In this document: positions 1 through 10,210 of the stretch, piece by piece
How positions within the stretch are numbered: position 1 is the stretch's first letter
How the letters are laid out: every line of letters starts with the position of its first letter
Source: Mortierella alpina
Lineage: Eukaryota; Mortierellomycota; Mortierellomycetes; Mortierellales; Mortierellaceae
Assembly: GCA_029449245.1 (NCBI GenBank)
Contig: JANATF010000014.1
Coordinates: forward strand, 130,001 to 194,000
Direction: 5' to 3'
Length of the DNA stretch: 64,000 nucleotides
Notes under the pieces: model-generated
Told to the model about the DNA's origin: nothing
The model's input: only the letters and a program-made list of their open reading frames with translations
Database searches by the model: none
Made by a program: the position numbers and the translations under genes

Positions 1-3000
1 GGCTGGTAAAGCTGAAGGGGTAGCATGCTTCGCATGGTTATCAGCCCAATATTCGGCAATACAACGGCGCTCAATGAAATGTTCCTCTGGTTCCCAGGTA
101 TTTTTATCAGAGGAGAATCCTTTCCACTTGACGAAGTATTCACTCGCGTGGGGAGTCGCTCTGCTAGGTCGATGATCCACAATGGCCTCAACTTCGTACG
201 TCTCAGTATCTTCGAAGTCGTCAAGCACAAGTTTTAACTGAGATGGCGCGTAATTACGTCCCAGAACTTCTCCTGTGCCGTCTTTGAGGACGTATGCACC
301 AGTGCTTGTTCTCTGCACCACTGTGTACGGTCCTTCATAGCGCGGAGTCAACTTGTCTCCCTTAAGAGGATCAAGGGTCATCACCTTTGCACCATCTGGA
401 TATTCATTGTGAAGTACAGTTGCATTGAAGCGGGCAATCATTTTTGCTTGCGTATATTTTGCCTTTTCAGCAACCGCAGGAAATACTACTTCTGTCATGT
501 ATTTTAGTCGTTCAAGTAATTTCTCTTGACTCAGCGGTTGTCCCTCATCATTAGTATAGTTACTAAAGCCGTTAGCTTGTCGCGCGAAGAAGAGCGAGAA
601 TGGAGATGAGTTGTGCAAGTGCACAGTTCTCGTATTCATTGACAATTGAATGAATGGAACATGCCGATCCCAATGGTGACTTCTGTCTTGAACCATTTTG
701 CGGATCATATTGCAGGAGGATTTAACATGATTCTCTGCCACTCCATTTCCTCTTGGATGATAAGGCGTAATAAGCCTATGGTTGATGTACATTTGGGATA
801 CCATTATCCTGACAACTTCGTTGACAAATTCTTTACCATTATCGGATTGAAGAACTTTTGGAAATCCAATAAGCGTGAAGCGGTTGAACAGGGCTTTAGC
901 CACCGTGTAAGCTGATTTATTTGGTATAGCATCCAGCAACACGAATCTAGTGCAAACATCTACCATGACTAGCAGATAAACATTGTTATCTTCAGACGTT
1001 TTGAATGGTCCGGCAAGATCAATGGCAAAGTGTTCTCCTGGAAGGTGTGCATGAACAGCTTTCATCGGATGATATCCTTTACGCGCAATGTTTATACGCT
1101 GGCATTCACGACAACGCTTAATGAATTCTGAGCAGTCGTTCGCCAATTTAGGCCAAGTTTGTCCTTGTCTATGAATTTCTGCAACCATGGCATTTGTGCC
1201 GATATGACCCATCGCATGCGACTTAAATAGGATCTCTTCTCTTTCCTTTTCAGGTACAGTAACCCTCTCGGTTTCTTCATTTTGAAGAACATGCATATAG
1301 GCAAGAGCTATCTTGCGATCTTCCTCTTTAGGTTCTGAGTAGCGTCTTATTCTCGCAGGGAATAAGCGCGAAAGTGCATCCGGCAGCACATTGAGGATGC
1401 CAGGACGATAATGAACAGTGAATGAATAATTCAGGAGAGTATCCTGCCATGTAGTCATCATGGAGTTCAAATTCTGCTGTGAATGAATGAACATCAATGC
1501 ACGATGATCAGTGTACAGTTCGAAATGGTTACCCCATAAATAGTAATGGAACTTATTTAAAGCAAAGACTATTCCGAGCAACTCTTTTTTCGTTGCACTG
1601 TACTTGCGTTCTCTGTCTTGAAGGGATCTGGCCATAAAAGAGACGTATCTTGTATCTTTTGGATAAGCTTTGCCTTTTGCTAGTTGATACAGAACAGCTC
1701 CAATGCCAACATCTGAAGCATCCGTTGCCACATAAAATGGCAACTTGAAGTCAGGAAAAGATAGAATAGGCGCATTTGTAAGGAGTTTTTTCAAAGTCTC
1801 GAAAGCTTCTTTTTGCTCTTTGTTCAACGTGAATGGTTCGGTTCGACTGCGAAGTGCATCTAACGGCGCCGCAACCGTACTGAACATCGGGATGTATTCT
1901 CTGAAAAAGTTGAACGTGCCTAGATAGGATTGAACTTGCTTTGCCGTTGTTGGCTCATCCCATTCGTCAATGTTGGCGAATTTGACGGGATCGACACTTT
2001 TGCCGTGCAGGCCAACCACAAATCCTAGCAACGCGATCTGGGTACTGTAAAAGTTGCATTTCTTCTCATTGATTATGAGTTTGGCTTCAGTAAGCCTTTC
2101 AATTACAGTACGTACATGCTCAGCGTGTTCTTCACGATTTTTTGAGAAGATCACAATGTCATCAATAAAATTGAGCACAAACGGCAGATCACCGAGGATC
2201 CTTGACATTCCTCGTTGAAAGAGACTTGATAAAGGCTTAAGCCCAAATGGTGCTTTCTTAAACATATATTGCGTTCCTTTATGCATGAATGCTGTCAGTG
2301 GCTGGTCATCTTGATGTACCGGTAACCGATGATATGCTTGGGACAGATCGATTGTAGAGTAGATCGAGTTCCCTGCAAGTTTTCCGATAAGGTCGGAGAT
2401 CAAAGGCAGAGGATAATTATCATCAGGCAAGAACCTATTCAAAGGCCTTGGGTCAAGACAGACTCGCCATAGTGTTTTACTTCCCTGCGCATCTTTCTTA
2501 GCAGCTAGGGTTAGTGTGTTATTATGAACATTTCCGACAGGGGCAAGCGTGATAACATCATCGTTCAGCCATCTGTCTATCGCATCATCAAAGACACTTT
2601 TTAATTTTTCTGCAAATGGCCGAGGTCTTCGAAACAACACTGTGCCTTCTGGTACTGGAAGGTATACTTTCATTTCTGGTATATCGCAATAGCTGTTTTT
2701 GGGTATCGCTGCGTTTGCCTTCAATTTGGCTACAATATGTTCCATAAATCCCTCTTTAGCCTTGATGAACTCTTGTGTTAGTTCCTCTTGTGGCAGTTGC
2801 CCAGGAATGAGTGAAGGTTTTTTATCTTCTTCTGGTTCTGGTAATTGATTAGCGTCTTCGCCAGGATTATTTAAACCGGATATACTAAAGCCAAGTTGAT
2901 GGAAAAGATCCATGCCGATGATAAAAGGGTTGCACTGATCAATCACCTCAAGCGAAGCAGATACAGAATGAGAACCATAATGTAGTTCAACACTCTCTGT

Positions 3001-5619
3001 ACGACCAATTCGAGGTACAGTACTTTCGTCAGCTAAGGTGATTAGTCCTTCTACAGGAATGATTTGCTTCCCATGTTTGAGAACAATATCTTTCCTGATA
3101 CAGCTATCAGTAGCCCCTGTATCTAACAAGGCATCATATCTTTCGTCGTCTAACATGATGGAGACAACGATTCGTTTCTCAGCATTTTCCATCGACGCTT
3201 GCAATTTAGCAATCCCAAACTCACCATCATTCAGTGTGTTTAAAGAGGACACTTTGACGTCTTTGTGCGATGGTTCTTTACCAAAGTCCTCATCAAACTT
3301 TTGTTGTTGTTCCTGGATCATCATCTGAACAAGATCGATATCTGAGTAGTCATCGACGTACATGCTCGACACTTTAGGAGTTGTAGATGAAGTCATACGC
3401 ATGTCCTTTGGTACGAGTGTTGTTTCACAACGGGGCGGATCAAGATGCCTATTGACTCTTGTTGCTTCTGTCAAACTCAGCGGACCTTTCTTATCCACAA
3501 GATGGATGAGGGCTTGAGCTCTTTTTCTTTTACGAAATCGCTTACTCAATCTCGTAGTCTTCTTTGGGACTTTCACATTCAACTCCTCTTCTTTTCCATT
3601 ACTTTTTGACACGATATTTGCACTGATTTTTTCTGATTTATTGTTGCTATTGCACATATTGATTCTACTAATTGTATTCTCACGATCCTTGACTTGTTCA
3701 TTAACTGGCTCATTGCTTCTTTTGGAAGCTTCGGGCAGGACCTGTTCAGAGAGTAGAATGTTTTTATCAGCACCTGTACGAATATTGCGTCCATTATGGG
3801 AAATAGAAACGGCACACACTTTGACATTACCATTGTGAGGACGGAATGTGTTATTGTTTGTCATAGAAGGAGCATTGCCGGCAAAGTTGCCGTTTCCTCT
3901 ATTCATTTGAGTACCTGTGTTACCATCACCTGATCCTGCATGTTTGCGGAATCGGCAATCATTCCAGGCATGGCCCTTCTTGCCACAGTAGGAGCAATTC
4001 CCGATGCAATTGGCAGTGTTGTGGCTCTTATTGGGGCCACATGATGCACAATGAAAAGGGAAAGGCATTCTCTTAACCTGCTGCTCTTGAACTCTGACTT
4101 GCGGAGCGAACGGTGCAGCATTCATCTTCTTCTGAAGACGATAGGGACCGGTGTTCCTTCTGTTATCTTTAACAGCGGTTGCATAAGCCTTCTTTGCGGT
4201 GGCGGCTAAGGGTCCAAGCAGATTGCTCATAATTTTAGTAAAGTCATCAATAGAGGTAAACCTCATCTCTGCACTTTGATTTAAAACCTGCAGGCGGGTG
4301 ACCATCATGTTGAAAGTGTCAGGATTCACCGTTGCACTCAACAAAGACAATACCATTTCATTGTCATCTTTGATCCCATAAAGCCTCATGTCACGAGCAA
4401 TCCTCATGGCGAATTGCCTGTAGGATTCATGCTCTTCACGACCAGTCTCAAGTAATTTTTTAATCTGTTCCACACGCTCTTGTTCACTTAATGCAATCTT
4501 TAGAAATACAACTTCGCATTCCTCCCAAGTAAGAGTCTTCCCCTCTTCTCTCCTCTTGTTAAACTCAAATTCCAGGCACTGTTGATGGTATTCATTAATG
4601 ACCAAATAACTGAGGTACCTATCGCAGTTTGCGTGGAACAGTTCCTTACCGACAAAGGGCAATACCATATGCTTCAACTGGTCCAGGAACTGACGAGGAT
4701 CTGTGTTTTTGTAGAAACGGGGCATATCATCATTAACTTTCAATTGATGATGCATGGAAGCATTATCCCTGCGCTGGTCATTACCATTCACTGTATTAAC
4801 CACGACCTCAGTACACGGAGCAGTGGCCTCCACGGTTGGAGCGGTTATCCCTTTGGGAGAAGCGGCGAGCGTCAATCTCCTTTCGGCGAGGTCGTCGAAC
4901 AGCTTGAAGGCTCTCTCACATCGTTTGATGTTCGCCTCCAGTTCTTCCAACGTACGCTCGGCTTCGTCGTACGTCTTCAGGTTGATTTCTCGCGCCTCTT
5001 TTCCAGCGCTCTCGTTTAAACGCATGACTGTTACCATACGTTGGATCAATCGATCCCTACGGTTGTACATGCCATCCAGGAGATCCTGATTGGTACCTTG
5101 CTTGGCAACCGCAGCATGCTGTTCTTCAGCGTTAGTGATTGGTTTATTACCCACGTACAGTTCGGCGGCTCTTGCAATCATCATAGCCTCTTTTTCGTCT
5201 TCTCGGTCCATCTCGGATTCAGTATCCGAGGAGTTTTCACCCTCATAACTCCATTCCGACATCGTTACATCTTCATCACGCAGAGCGGCTGCTCCTGGAA
5301 GCCTGACGGTCGGCATAAGGGGCGGAGTGACGACCGGGATCACAACGGCTTGAGTGTTGTCGTCTGGTGTAGCGATGGCTGGTGTAGCGATGGCTGGTGT
5401 GGTGACGATCGGTGTAGTGACAGCGGCTGTCTCCGGGTTCGGCGTCGACTCCGTCGAGGAGTTGCTAGCAGCCTCCATTTCAGGTTCTTCATTCAGACGA
5501 AGGGCATCGTCGGGCTTGGTTTCGGCGGCTTCGATACGTTGAGCGGCGGCAAGCTTGGCGGCGGCGGCAATTTTCTCTCCACGAGTCTGACGAGCGGTTT
5601 TCTTGATCATCTTGGGCAT
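1..5619 (-). CDS. Gag-Pol polyprotein of a Ty3/gypsy chromovirus (partial at left edge)
   Basis: One reading frame stays open from an ATG at 5619-5617 to the window edge, at least 1873 codons. Reading from the start: an Ala/Thr/Glu-rich Gag of about 540 residues; a CCHC zinc knuckle CSYCGKKGHAWNDC near residue 545 (about 3985); an aspartic protease with LLDTGA near 833 (3121); reverse transcriptase with FIDDIVIF near 1152 (2160); RNase H; an integrase with an HHCC-like finger and a first catalytic Asp in AIDLAGPF near 1533 (1020); and a chromodomain (VKWKGFSSDKNTWEP, about 60-170). It would copy the element RNA to DNA and integrate it, the chromodomain guiding target choice. Gag and Pol share one frame, so no frameshift is needed. 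No stop or frameshift is visible, so the element may be competent. The 3' LTR lies outside the window. I read the motifs directly; the chromovirus assignment follows from domain order. Confidence 0.9.
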   Translation of the reverse strand, partial: MPKMIKKTARQTRGEKIAAAAKLAAAQRIEAAETKPDDALRLNEEPEMEAASNSSTESTPNPETAAVTTPIVTTPAIATPAIATPDDNTQAVVIPVVTPPLMPTVRLPGAAALRDEDVTMSEWSYEGENSSDTESEMDREDEKEAMMIARAAELYVGNKPITNAEEQHAAVAKQGTNQDLLDGMYNRRDRLIQRMVTVMRLNESAGKEAREINLKTYDEAERTLEELEANIKRCERAFKLFDDLAERRLTLAASPKGITAPTVEATAPCTEVVVNTVNGNDQRRDNASMHHQLKVNDDMPRFYKNTDPRQFLDQLKHMVLPFVGKELFHANCDRYLSYLVINEYHQQCLEFEFNKRREEGKTLTWEECEVVFLKIALSEQERVEQIKKLLETGREEHESYRQFAMRIARDMRLYGIKDDNEMVLSLLSATVNPDTFNMMVTRLQVLNQSAEMRFTSIDDFTKIMSNLLGPLAATAKKAYATAVKDNRRNTGPYRLQKKMNAAPFAPQVRVQEQQVKRMPFPFHCASCGPNKSHNTANCIGNCSYCGKKGHAWNDCRFRKHAGSGDGNTGTQMNRGNGNFAGNAPSMTNNNTFRPHNGNVKVCAVSISHNGRNIRTGADKNILLSEQVLPEASKRSNEPVNEQVKDRENTISRINMCNSNNKSEKISANIVSKSNGKEEELNVKVPKKTTRLSKRFRKRKRAQALIHLVDKKGPLSLTEATRVNRHLDPPRCETTLVPKDMRMTSSTTPKVSSMYVDDYSDIDLVQMMIQEQQQKFDEDFGKEPSHKDVKVSSLNTLNDGEFGIAKLQASMENAEKRIVVSIMLDDERYDALLDTGATDSCIRKDIVLKHGKQIIPVEGLITLADESTVPRIGRTESVELHYGSHSVSASLEVIDQCNPFIIGMDLFHQLGFSISGLNNPGEDANQLPEPEEDKKPSLIPGQLPQEELTQEFIKAKEGFMEHIVAKLKANAAIPKNSYCDIPEMKVYLPVPEGTVLFRRPRPFAEKLKSVFDDAIDRWLNDDVITLAPVGNVHNNTLTLAAKKDAQGSKTLWRVCLDPRPLNRFLPDDNYPLPLISDLIGKLAGNSIYSTIDLSQAYHRLPVHQDDQPLTAFMHKGTQYMFKKAPFGLKPLSSLFQRGMSRILGDLPFVLNFIDDIVIFSKNREEHAEHVRTVIERLTEAKLIINEKKCNFYSTQIALLGFVVGLHGKSVDPVKFANIDEWDEPTTAKQVQSYLGTFNFFREYIPMFSTVAAPLDALRSRTEPFTLNKEQKEAFETLKKLLTNAPILSFPDFKLPFYVATDASDVGIGAVLYQLAKGKAYPKDTRYVSFMARSLQDRERKYSATKKELLGIVFALNKFHYYLWGNHFELYTDHRALMFIHSQQNLNSMMTTWQDTLLNYSFTVHYRPGILNVLPDALSRLFPARIRRYSEPKEEDRKIALAYMHVLQNEETERVTVPEKEREEILFKSHAMGHIGTNAMVAEIHRQGQTWPKLANDCSEFIKRCRECQRINIARKGYHPMKAVHAHLPGEHFAIDLAGPFKTSEDNNVYLLVMVDVCTRFVLLDAIPNKSAYTVAKALFNRFTLIGFPKVLQSDNGKEFVNEVVRIMVSQMYINHRLITPYHPRGNGVAENHVKSSCNMIRKMVQDRSHHWDRHVPFIQLSMNTRTVHLHNSSPFSLFFARQANGFSNYTNDEGQPLSQEKLLERLKYMTEVVFPAVAEKAKYTQAKMIARFNATVLHNEYPDGAKVMTLDPLKGDKLTPRYEGPYTVVQRTSTGAYVLKDGTGEVLGRNYAPSQLKLVLDDFEDTETYEVEAIVDHRPSRATPHASEYFVKWKGFSSDKNTWEPEEHFIERRCIAEYWADNHAKHATPSALPA

Positions 5620-5787
5620 GGTGACGTGGAGTTTTGTTTTTAAGGTTATTTTTTAGGCTTTAAGGTTTTGATATGTGGTGTGTGGGGTGTGTTGGCACTT
5701 CACTTAAAAAAATGAAACGTGTAGGCAAGTTTTATGATAGGAAAGTAAGTGAGAAAAAGATGTCGGTCCACACTGACCACACACCGG

Positions 5788-5795
5788 TATTTATA
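5788..5795 (-). promoter_or_regulatory. TATA box of the left retrotransposon
   Basis: The minus strand reads TATAAATA here, inside the presumed 5' LTR and about 170 bases upstream of the Gag start. Position and motif fit an LTR core promoter driving the gag-pol frame. Confidence 0.5.
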
Positions 5796-6104
5796 CATGT
5801 TTATTGTTACTACAGAGATGTAATGTTGGGTAAATAGATAGGTGAAGGAGTCATTGCCAAGAGATGGATAGCGGAAGGCTATAGCCTGGCGCGTGTCCTA
5901 GCTTCTGAATGATTGGCCATGATCCTAATTCATTAGACGTTACGCCAATACTACATAGCATGGGTACCGGATGACTGATCCGGACCAGGAACATCTTTCT
6001 GGTTCATGTAGTTCGTGCTGGCGAAGGTCCATGATTGGTACCTGGAGCCAAGCTTCTAGATATGACATTTTGTATCTTCTAGGCAAGCACTTTCACTGTT
6101 TTGA

Positions 6105-7487
6105 TTGGACTCGTTGGTCTTTGTTAAGGAGTCTACGATAGTAGACGCGTTCGTATCTCTGTGTACTTACTACTGGACTCTGGTGAATATTGCACACATA
6201 CCCATCTATAAGGGTCGAGCAGTGCCATCCAAACTACATGATGAACTTATCTGTGGAACCTATAAGGCCGTTTTCATGTCCCCAGAGACAGCCACTAGTG
6301 TACGATACGAGTTGCTATGGAGCGAGCCAGGCTGGAAGTCGCGGGTTCAGGCAGTGGTCATTGACGAGGCGCATTGTATCAGCACATGGGGCTCGGAATT
6401 CAGAACAGCCTACAGCAGGATTGGGGAATTTCGCTCTAAACTCCCTCGCAGCACTGCCTTTGTGGCGGTATCAGCAACGCTTCACGGAGAATTTCTTCGG
6501 GACGTTAAAAAAAGCCTTCACTATGCTAGCGATGTCACTATCATCAGAGCCAACACTGATCGCCCAAATGTCAGATACGACGTGCAAGTGTCCAACGACG
6601 GCGACAGCATCTACGAGGACCTCGAATTCATCTTGGATCTCAGAAAGACAATAGTATATTTCGACGACAAGGGCGATTTGTTGAAGGCGTACACGCATCT
6701 GGCAACGAAAGCTCCTTCTCTTCAGGACAAAATTGGTTGCTACTTCGCCGAACTAACATCGGAAACCAAGACTCTCAACATGTCCAAGTTTCGACGAGGC
6801 AACATGCGCATACTGCTGTGTACTGAAGCTGCGGGAATGGGGTGTGATATCAGCGACATCTTACGAGTTATCCAGTTCAGGTTTCCACCAAGCATTTCGA
6901 CCCTCGCACAGCGTCTTGGTCGGGCAGCTCGCGATCCAAAACTTCAAGGTTCTGGGATTTTAATGTATCTACGATCCGAAAATCGCCGCACCAGTACCAA
7001 GGCAGTTGACCTAATCGATTTTCTGACAGCAAACTGCCGCAGGGAATATTTCAACAGCGTCTTCGAGAATGAACACAAGAAAATACCCAACTGCTGCGAT
7101 CTTTGTGACATCCCTCTTCCGACAACTAACAAGCCTGACTACAGGAGGGTCCCCAGAGGCTCTCAGCATCGACCGACACCAAGACTCAGACGTTCTCGTC
7201 GTCCGGAGCAGCAACTCGAAGCAAAAAAGAAGATAGAGGCGTGGAGAAGCATAGAGTTGCAAGAGCTGGAGAAGCATTCGGAAATATATGATGAGAGTAG
7301 CATTATGAATGACAAGGCTGTTAAGTCGCTTTCTGCAAGGTTTGGAGATGTCACTGTTGCTGAGGATATCAAGTCTATTATCAAATGGGCGGAGGTAGTA
7401 GAAGGTTCACAACAACGACTCTGCAACATTCTTATAGCGTACAACAACGAAATCGACAACCCAGCTTCAGCAAATACAGATGTTTAA
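6105..7487 (+). pseudogene. RecQ-family helicase, N-terminally truncated
   Basis: The 460-codon frame has no ATG at its start. It opens with TTG right after an in-frame TGA, and the first Met is near residue 58. What follows is the second half of a RecQ-type superfamily 2 helicase: motif II DEAH (VVIDEAHCIS, about residue 84), motif III VSATL, motif V (CTEAAGMGCDIS), and motif VI QRLGRAARD (about 268). A Cys cluster CCDLCDIPL follows, then a basic and acidic tail. Walker A and motif Ia, which bind ATP, are missing from the frame and from the about 40 bases to the presumed retrotransposon end. I infer that the 5' part was lost, perhaps when the left retrotransposon inserted; an undetected upstream exon is the alternative. 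The gene is convergent with the DUF6589 gene and their stop codons overlap in TTAA at 7484-7487. RecQ-like helicases are known at fungal telomeres (TLH genes), so a subtelomeric origin is possible. Confidence 0.75.
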
Positions 7488-10210
7488 TTAAATGCTTCTT
7501 CTAAAAACTTGCTTGATCGATTCATTTCCTCATCAAGTTCTGCCATAACTTTCTCCATGTCCATGTCCTTGGCAATATTTTCTCCCAACTGCTCTTCCTC
7601 CATTCGTTGGATAAACTTGTCGAATCCTCCATGTACCAACTTTTCAAATCCCACCTTCATCAAATCGGCTGCGTGTGTCGTGGTATATGGGTGCCCCCGA
7701 TGACTGCCTGGATGAGGATCATCACCAAGTATGTTGTGATCGATTAACGAGCGCATGACGTGGTCAATGTCATCGTCCATTGTAGTAGTCCTATGAAACG
7801 CGCTGTTCTTGGGTACGCTGAATTCCTTGTCGATTTTTAATGAAACCTCCTGAAAAAGGCGAACAATAGGGGTTATGTAGCTCATTGCTGACCACTTGTT
7901 CCCAACAACCGCATGCGTTTGCTTCGTCAAGAGGTTGTTATGCTCTTGGTAAAGGTCGCTGGGAATCCAATGGTTTCTGAGTCCCTTCGTGTTCATCAGC
8001 AGTGACGAAAAAATAGCGTTTTTCCTGACTGGCGCCCACCTGTGTTGTATGTTGTAGCCGAGGCGCAGAAGCTCGTTACCGTAATTGATGTGGTTTCCGG
8101 CTTGAAGCATGAGTGTGATTCTTTTTAGGATCTCCTCAATGCGCCCAACGTCCCCTTCCTTGATCGCCGCACAAAACTCGATATATACAACCATATCTCG
8201 AATAAACAAAATGGCATTGGCGTTTGCCTTTGAATATTTGTCGAAAAGTGATGCTGATTTGACAGTAAGACCTTCAACAATGCTGTCTATTTCCTGCCAA
8301 AATGTCTCCTCCGACATTGGATCGTGATCTCCGTGGTATGCCGCCGTCGTTGCTCGCCACAGTTTCCTGACCATTGCTCGATATACGACCCGTAGGAACT
8401 CATCGGCTGTGTGATAGCAAGGCATGTCTCGATTTAGCTGCCGTCGCACCAGTAGTGGGATGAAATACGCCAATGCCCCCGGCTCGGATACACTTCCATA
8501 ATGTGTGTTGAGGATGGTTGCACAGAGGATCATCTGCATGTGAAACAGCTGCAGGATGGGTATCGCCCATTGCATCTGGTCAAAATAGGTCGACTCACAT
8601 ATGGTCCGTTCCTGTATGGTCTGAATTCTGGCCACCGTTAATTGATCTCCCGCGATTACCATCTTGACGTTTTTGAAGGAGGCTTTGGACCTGTTGACCA
8701 AACGGCGCATCCGGTCAAGGATTTGTAGATTTCCTGCCACAGACGCCTGGTCTATGTCCATTGCTGGAAGTTCGTAAGCAACGGTTGGCTTCAACTCCAG
8801 TTGCTTTATTGTGGTTAAATCGTGAGTTGTTGAGAATGGGTTCAGATATTTCGTCGGTAGGGCGTGGGCCAGATGGAAGTTGAAGACGCGCTTGTAATGC
8901 TTCGTATCGTTGCCTGATATCGCAAAATCGAAAACCCTGGGTTTGACAGGTGGGTCGCTAAGCGGTCGCTCCTCACCAAGATCTTCGCCCTCGACGATCG
9001 TTCCTGTAGTTGCGCTTTCAAAGAAATCTCGATTGTCCTTTCGCTGATGTCGGTGTGTGACTTTACGGTTGAAGTTGTCGTATAGAAAATAAACTGGTCG
9101 CCTGTGTGCTGCTTTCCTGACCAAACTGAGGCAGTTTCTTGACAGCGCCTTGAGGCACCGGGTGGTGGATGTGTATGACATAGATAATGCCATAGTCGAT
9201 AGAAGTTGTATGAGGCGTTTTGGAGCAGACAAGCCTCGAAGATAAACGCCTATCACAGGAGTACAGTAGTACCATAAATGATATGTCCACTCAGAGAGGA
9301 GATATTGTGACAAAAGAATATCCATTGCGAAGGTCGTACCCATCATCATCTGGAAGCAGTTTGACCTTGGGTTCCTCATGAATAACAACATACAACCTAC
9401 GGTCACTATGAAGGACCTTGGATCCTTGTGTGGCTTCGGGTCAGGCTCATCCTTACAGGCCGAATCCTGTTCGCATTGTCCCTCTGAGATAGATGAAAAC
9501 TCCGGATCCGATTCCCAGCCTAGAGCTGTGTCCTGGTCGGCATCCGTATCCTCTGAGGCTGCATCTAGATCAGACTCCACGCGTCGTACTGAGAGCCATG
9601 ATGGCCGCTCTACTGCACGTGGAGGCATCGTGTCTCCAAAGGCGCGTTGTTTGCAAGGTGAATCCGTCTGCAAACGTTGCTTCGACTTCGGTTGCAATTT
9701 CCTCAGAAGTAGCGAAAGGTGTGGGGCCGAGGCTTCGAGTGAGGATCGAAGACCTTCCAGCTTGAAGTTCCTTATGGTCTTGCGGGAAATCGAGTCTGCC
9801 GGATGCTTGAAGGATGTATCCTTGGCGGCGTTGTCGAGATCTGCTCGAACGCGCTTGGCTACAATTTTGATCGCCTGGATAGCAAACGACTCATCATGGT
9901 CTTTCGATTCCAATTTCGTGTGCCAGATGCGCATAATAGCCGCAGGCCCTTCGCGGAGGTAAAATTGACCAACTCTGTGAGTGACGGTTTCATGAGTCGA
10001 GTTGAATGCCGCAACTAAAAAGTCTCGGAAGCTGAAATTGTTTTCGGACATCACGTTGAAAACGGCTAAAAGCGAATTCTGCAGGTCGATATTGATCTGT
10101 GCATTCGTCCTTCTTCTCTTGGTGGGAGTGGAGGAAGTCATGATGGCGTTCCCATTCTCATCAGTGATACCCTCCTCCATCAAGAACTGCGAAAACGATC
10201 GGGCGGTCAT
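7484..10210 (-). CDS. DUF6589-type protein, possible RNase H-fold transposase
   Basis: An intact 908-codon frame starts with ATG at 10210. The first 250 residues are basic then acidic and low in complexity (TPTKRRR near 30; Asp/Glu/Ser-rich about 215-260). The core carries FLYDNFN near residue 377, VIAGDQLT near 520 and a late IPSDLYQEHNN segment. I recognise this arrangement from fungal proteins annotated DUF6589. The spaced Asp residues and the terminal helix with E/H/N resemble RNase H-fold transposases such as the KDZ group, but that is inference. The gene converges on the RecQ fragment with a four-base overlap, so the two share a terminator region. A helicase beside a transposase-like protein would make sense as one mobile unit. 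No terminal inverted repeats were found by eye. Confidence 0.7.
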   Translation of the reverse strand: MTARSFSQFLMEEGITDENGNAIMTSSTPTKRRRTNAQINIDLQNSLLAVFNVMSENNFSFRDFLVAAFNSTHETVTHRVGQFYLREGPAAIMRIWHTKLESKDHDESFAIQAIKIVAKRVRADLDNAAKDTSFKHPADSISRKTIRNFKLEGLRSSLEASAPHLSLLLRKLQPKSKQRLQTDSPCKQRAFGDTMPPRAVERPSWLSVRRVESDLDAASEDTDADQDTALGWESDPEFSSISEGQCEQDSACKDEPDPKPHKDPRSFIVTVGCMLLFMRNPRSNCFQMMMGTTFAMDILLSQYLLSEWTYHLWYYCTPVIGVYLRGLSAPKRLIQLLSTMALSMSYTSTTRCLKALSRNCLSLVRKAAHRRPVYFLYDNFNRKVTHRHQRKDNRDFFESATTGTIVEGEDLGEERPLSDPPVKPRVFDFAISGNDTKHYKRVFNFHLAHALPTKYLNPFSTTHDLTTIKQLELKPTVAYELPAMDIDQASVAGNLQILDRMRRLVNRSKASFKNVKMVIAGDQLTVARIQTIQERTICESTYFDQMQWAIPILQLFHMQMILCATILNTHYGSVSEPGALAYFIPLLVRRQLNRDMPCYHTADEFLRVVYRAMVRKLWRATTAAYHGDHDPMSEETFWQEIDSIVEGLTVKSASLFDKYSKANANAILFIRDMVVYIEFCAAIKEGDVGRIEEILKRITLMLQAGNHINYGNELLRLGYNIQHRWAPVRKNAIFSSLLMNTKGLRNHWIPSDLYQEHNNLLTKQTHAVVGNKWSAMSYITPIVRLFQEVSLKIDKEFSVPKNSAFHRTTTMDDDIDHVMRSLIDHNILGDDPHPGSHRGHPYTTTHAADLMKVGFEKLVHGGFDKFIQRMEEEQLGENIAKDMDMEKVMAELDEEMNRSSKFLEEAFN

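Larger units (their letters stand above)
1..6067 (-). mobile_element. Ty3/gypsy chromovirus, 5' half of element with probable LTR/leader
   Basis: The coding part is the gag-pol frame ending at 5619. Bases 5620-6067 hold no gene and should contain the 5' LTR and leader. A TATA box on the minus strand at 5788-5795 lies about 170 bases upstream of the ATG, as expected for an LTR promoter. The outer end is tentatively placed at 6067, where the minus strand begins TGTCAT, just before truncated helicase sequence. The second LTR is off-window, so LTR length and target duplication cannot be fixed. Confidence 0.6.

Noticed and set aside
4582-5643. Plus-strand frames of 111 to 200 codons over the Gag region of the left retrotransposon
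   Set aside because: They are antisense shadows of the intact minus-strand gag-pol frame.
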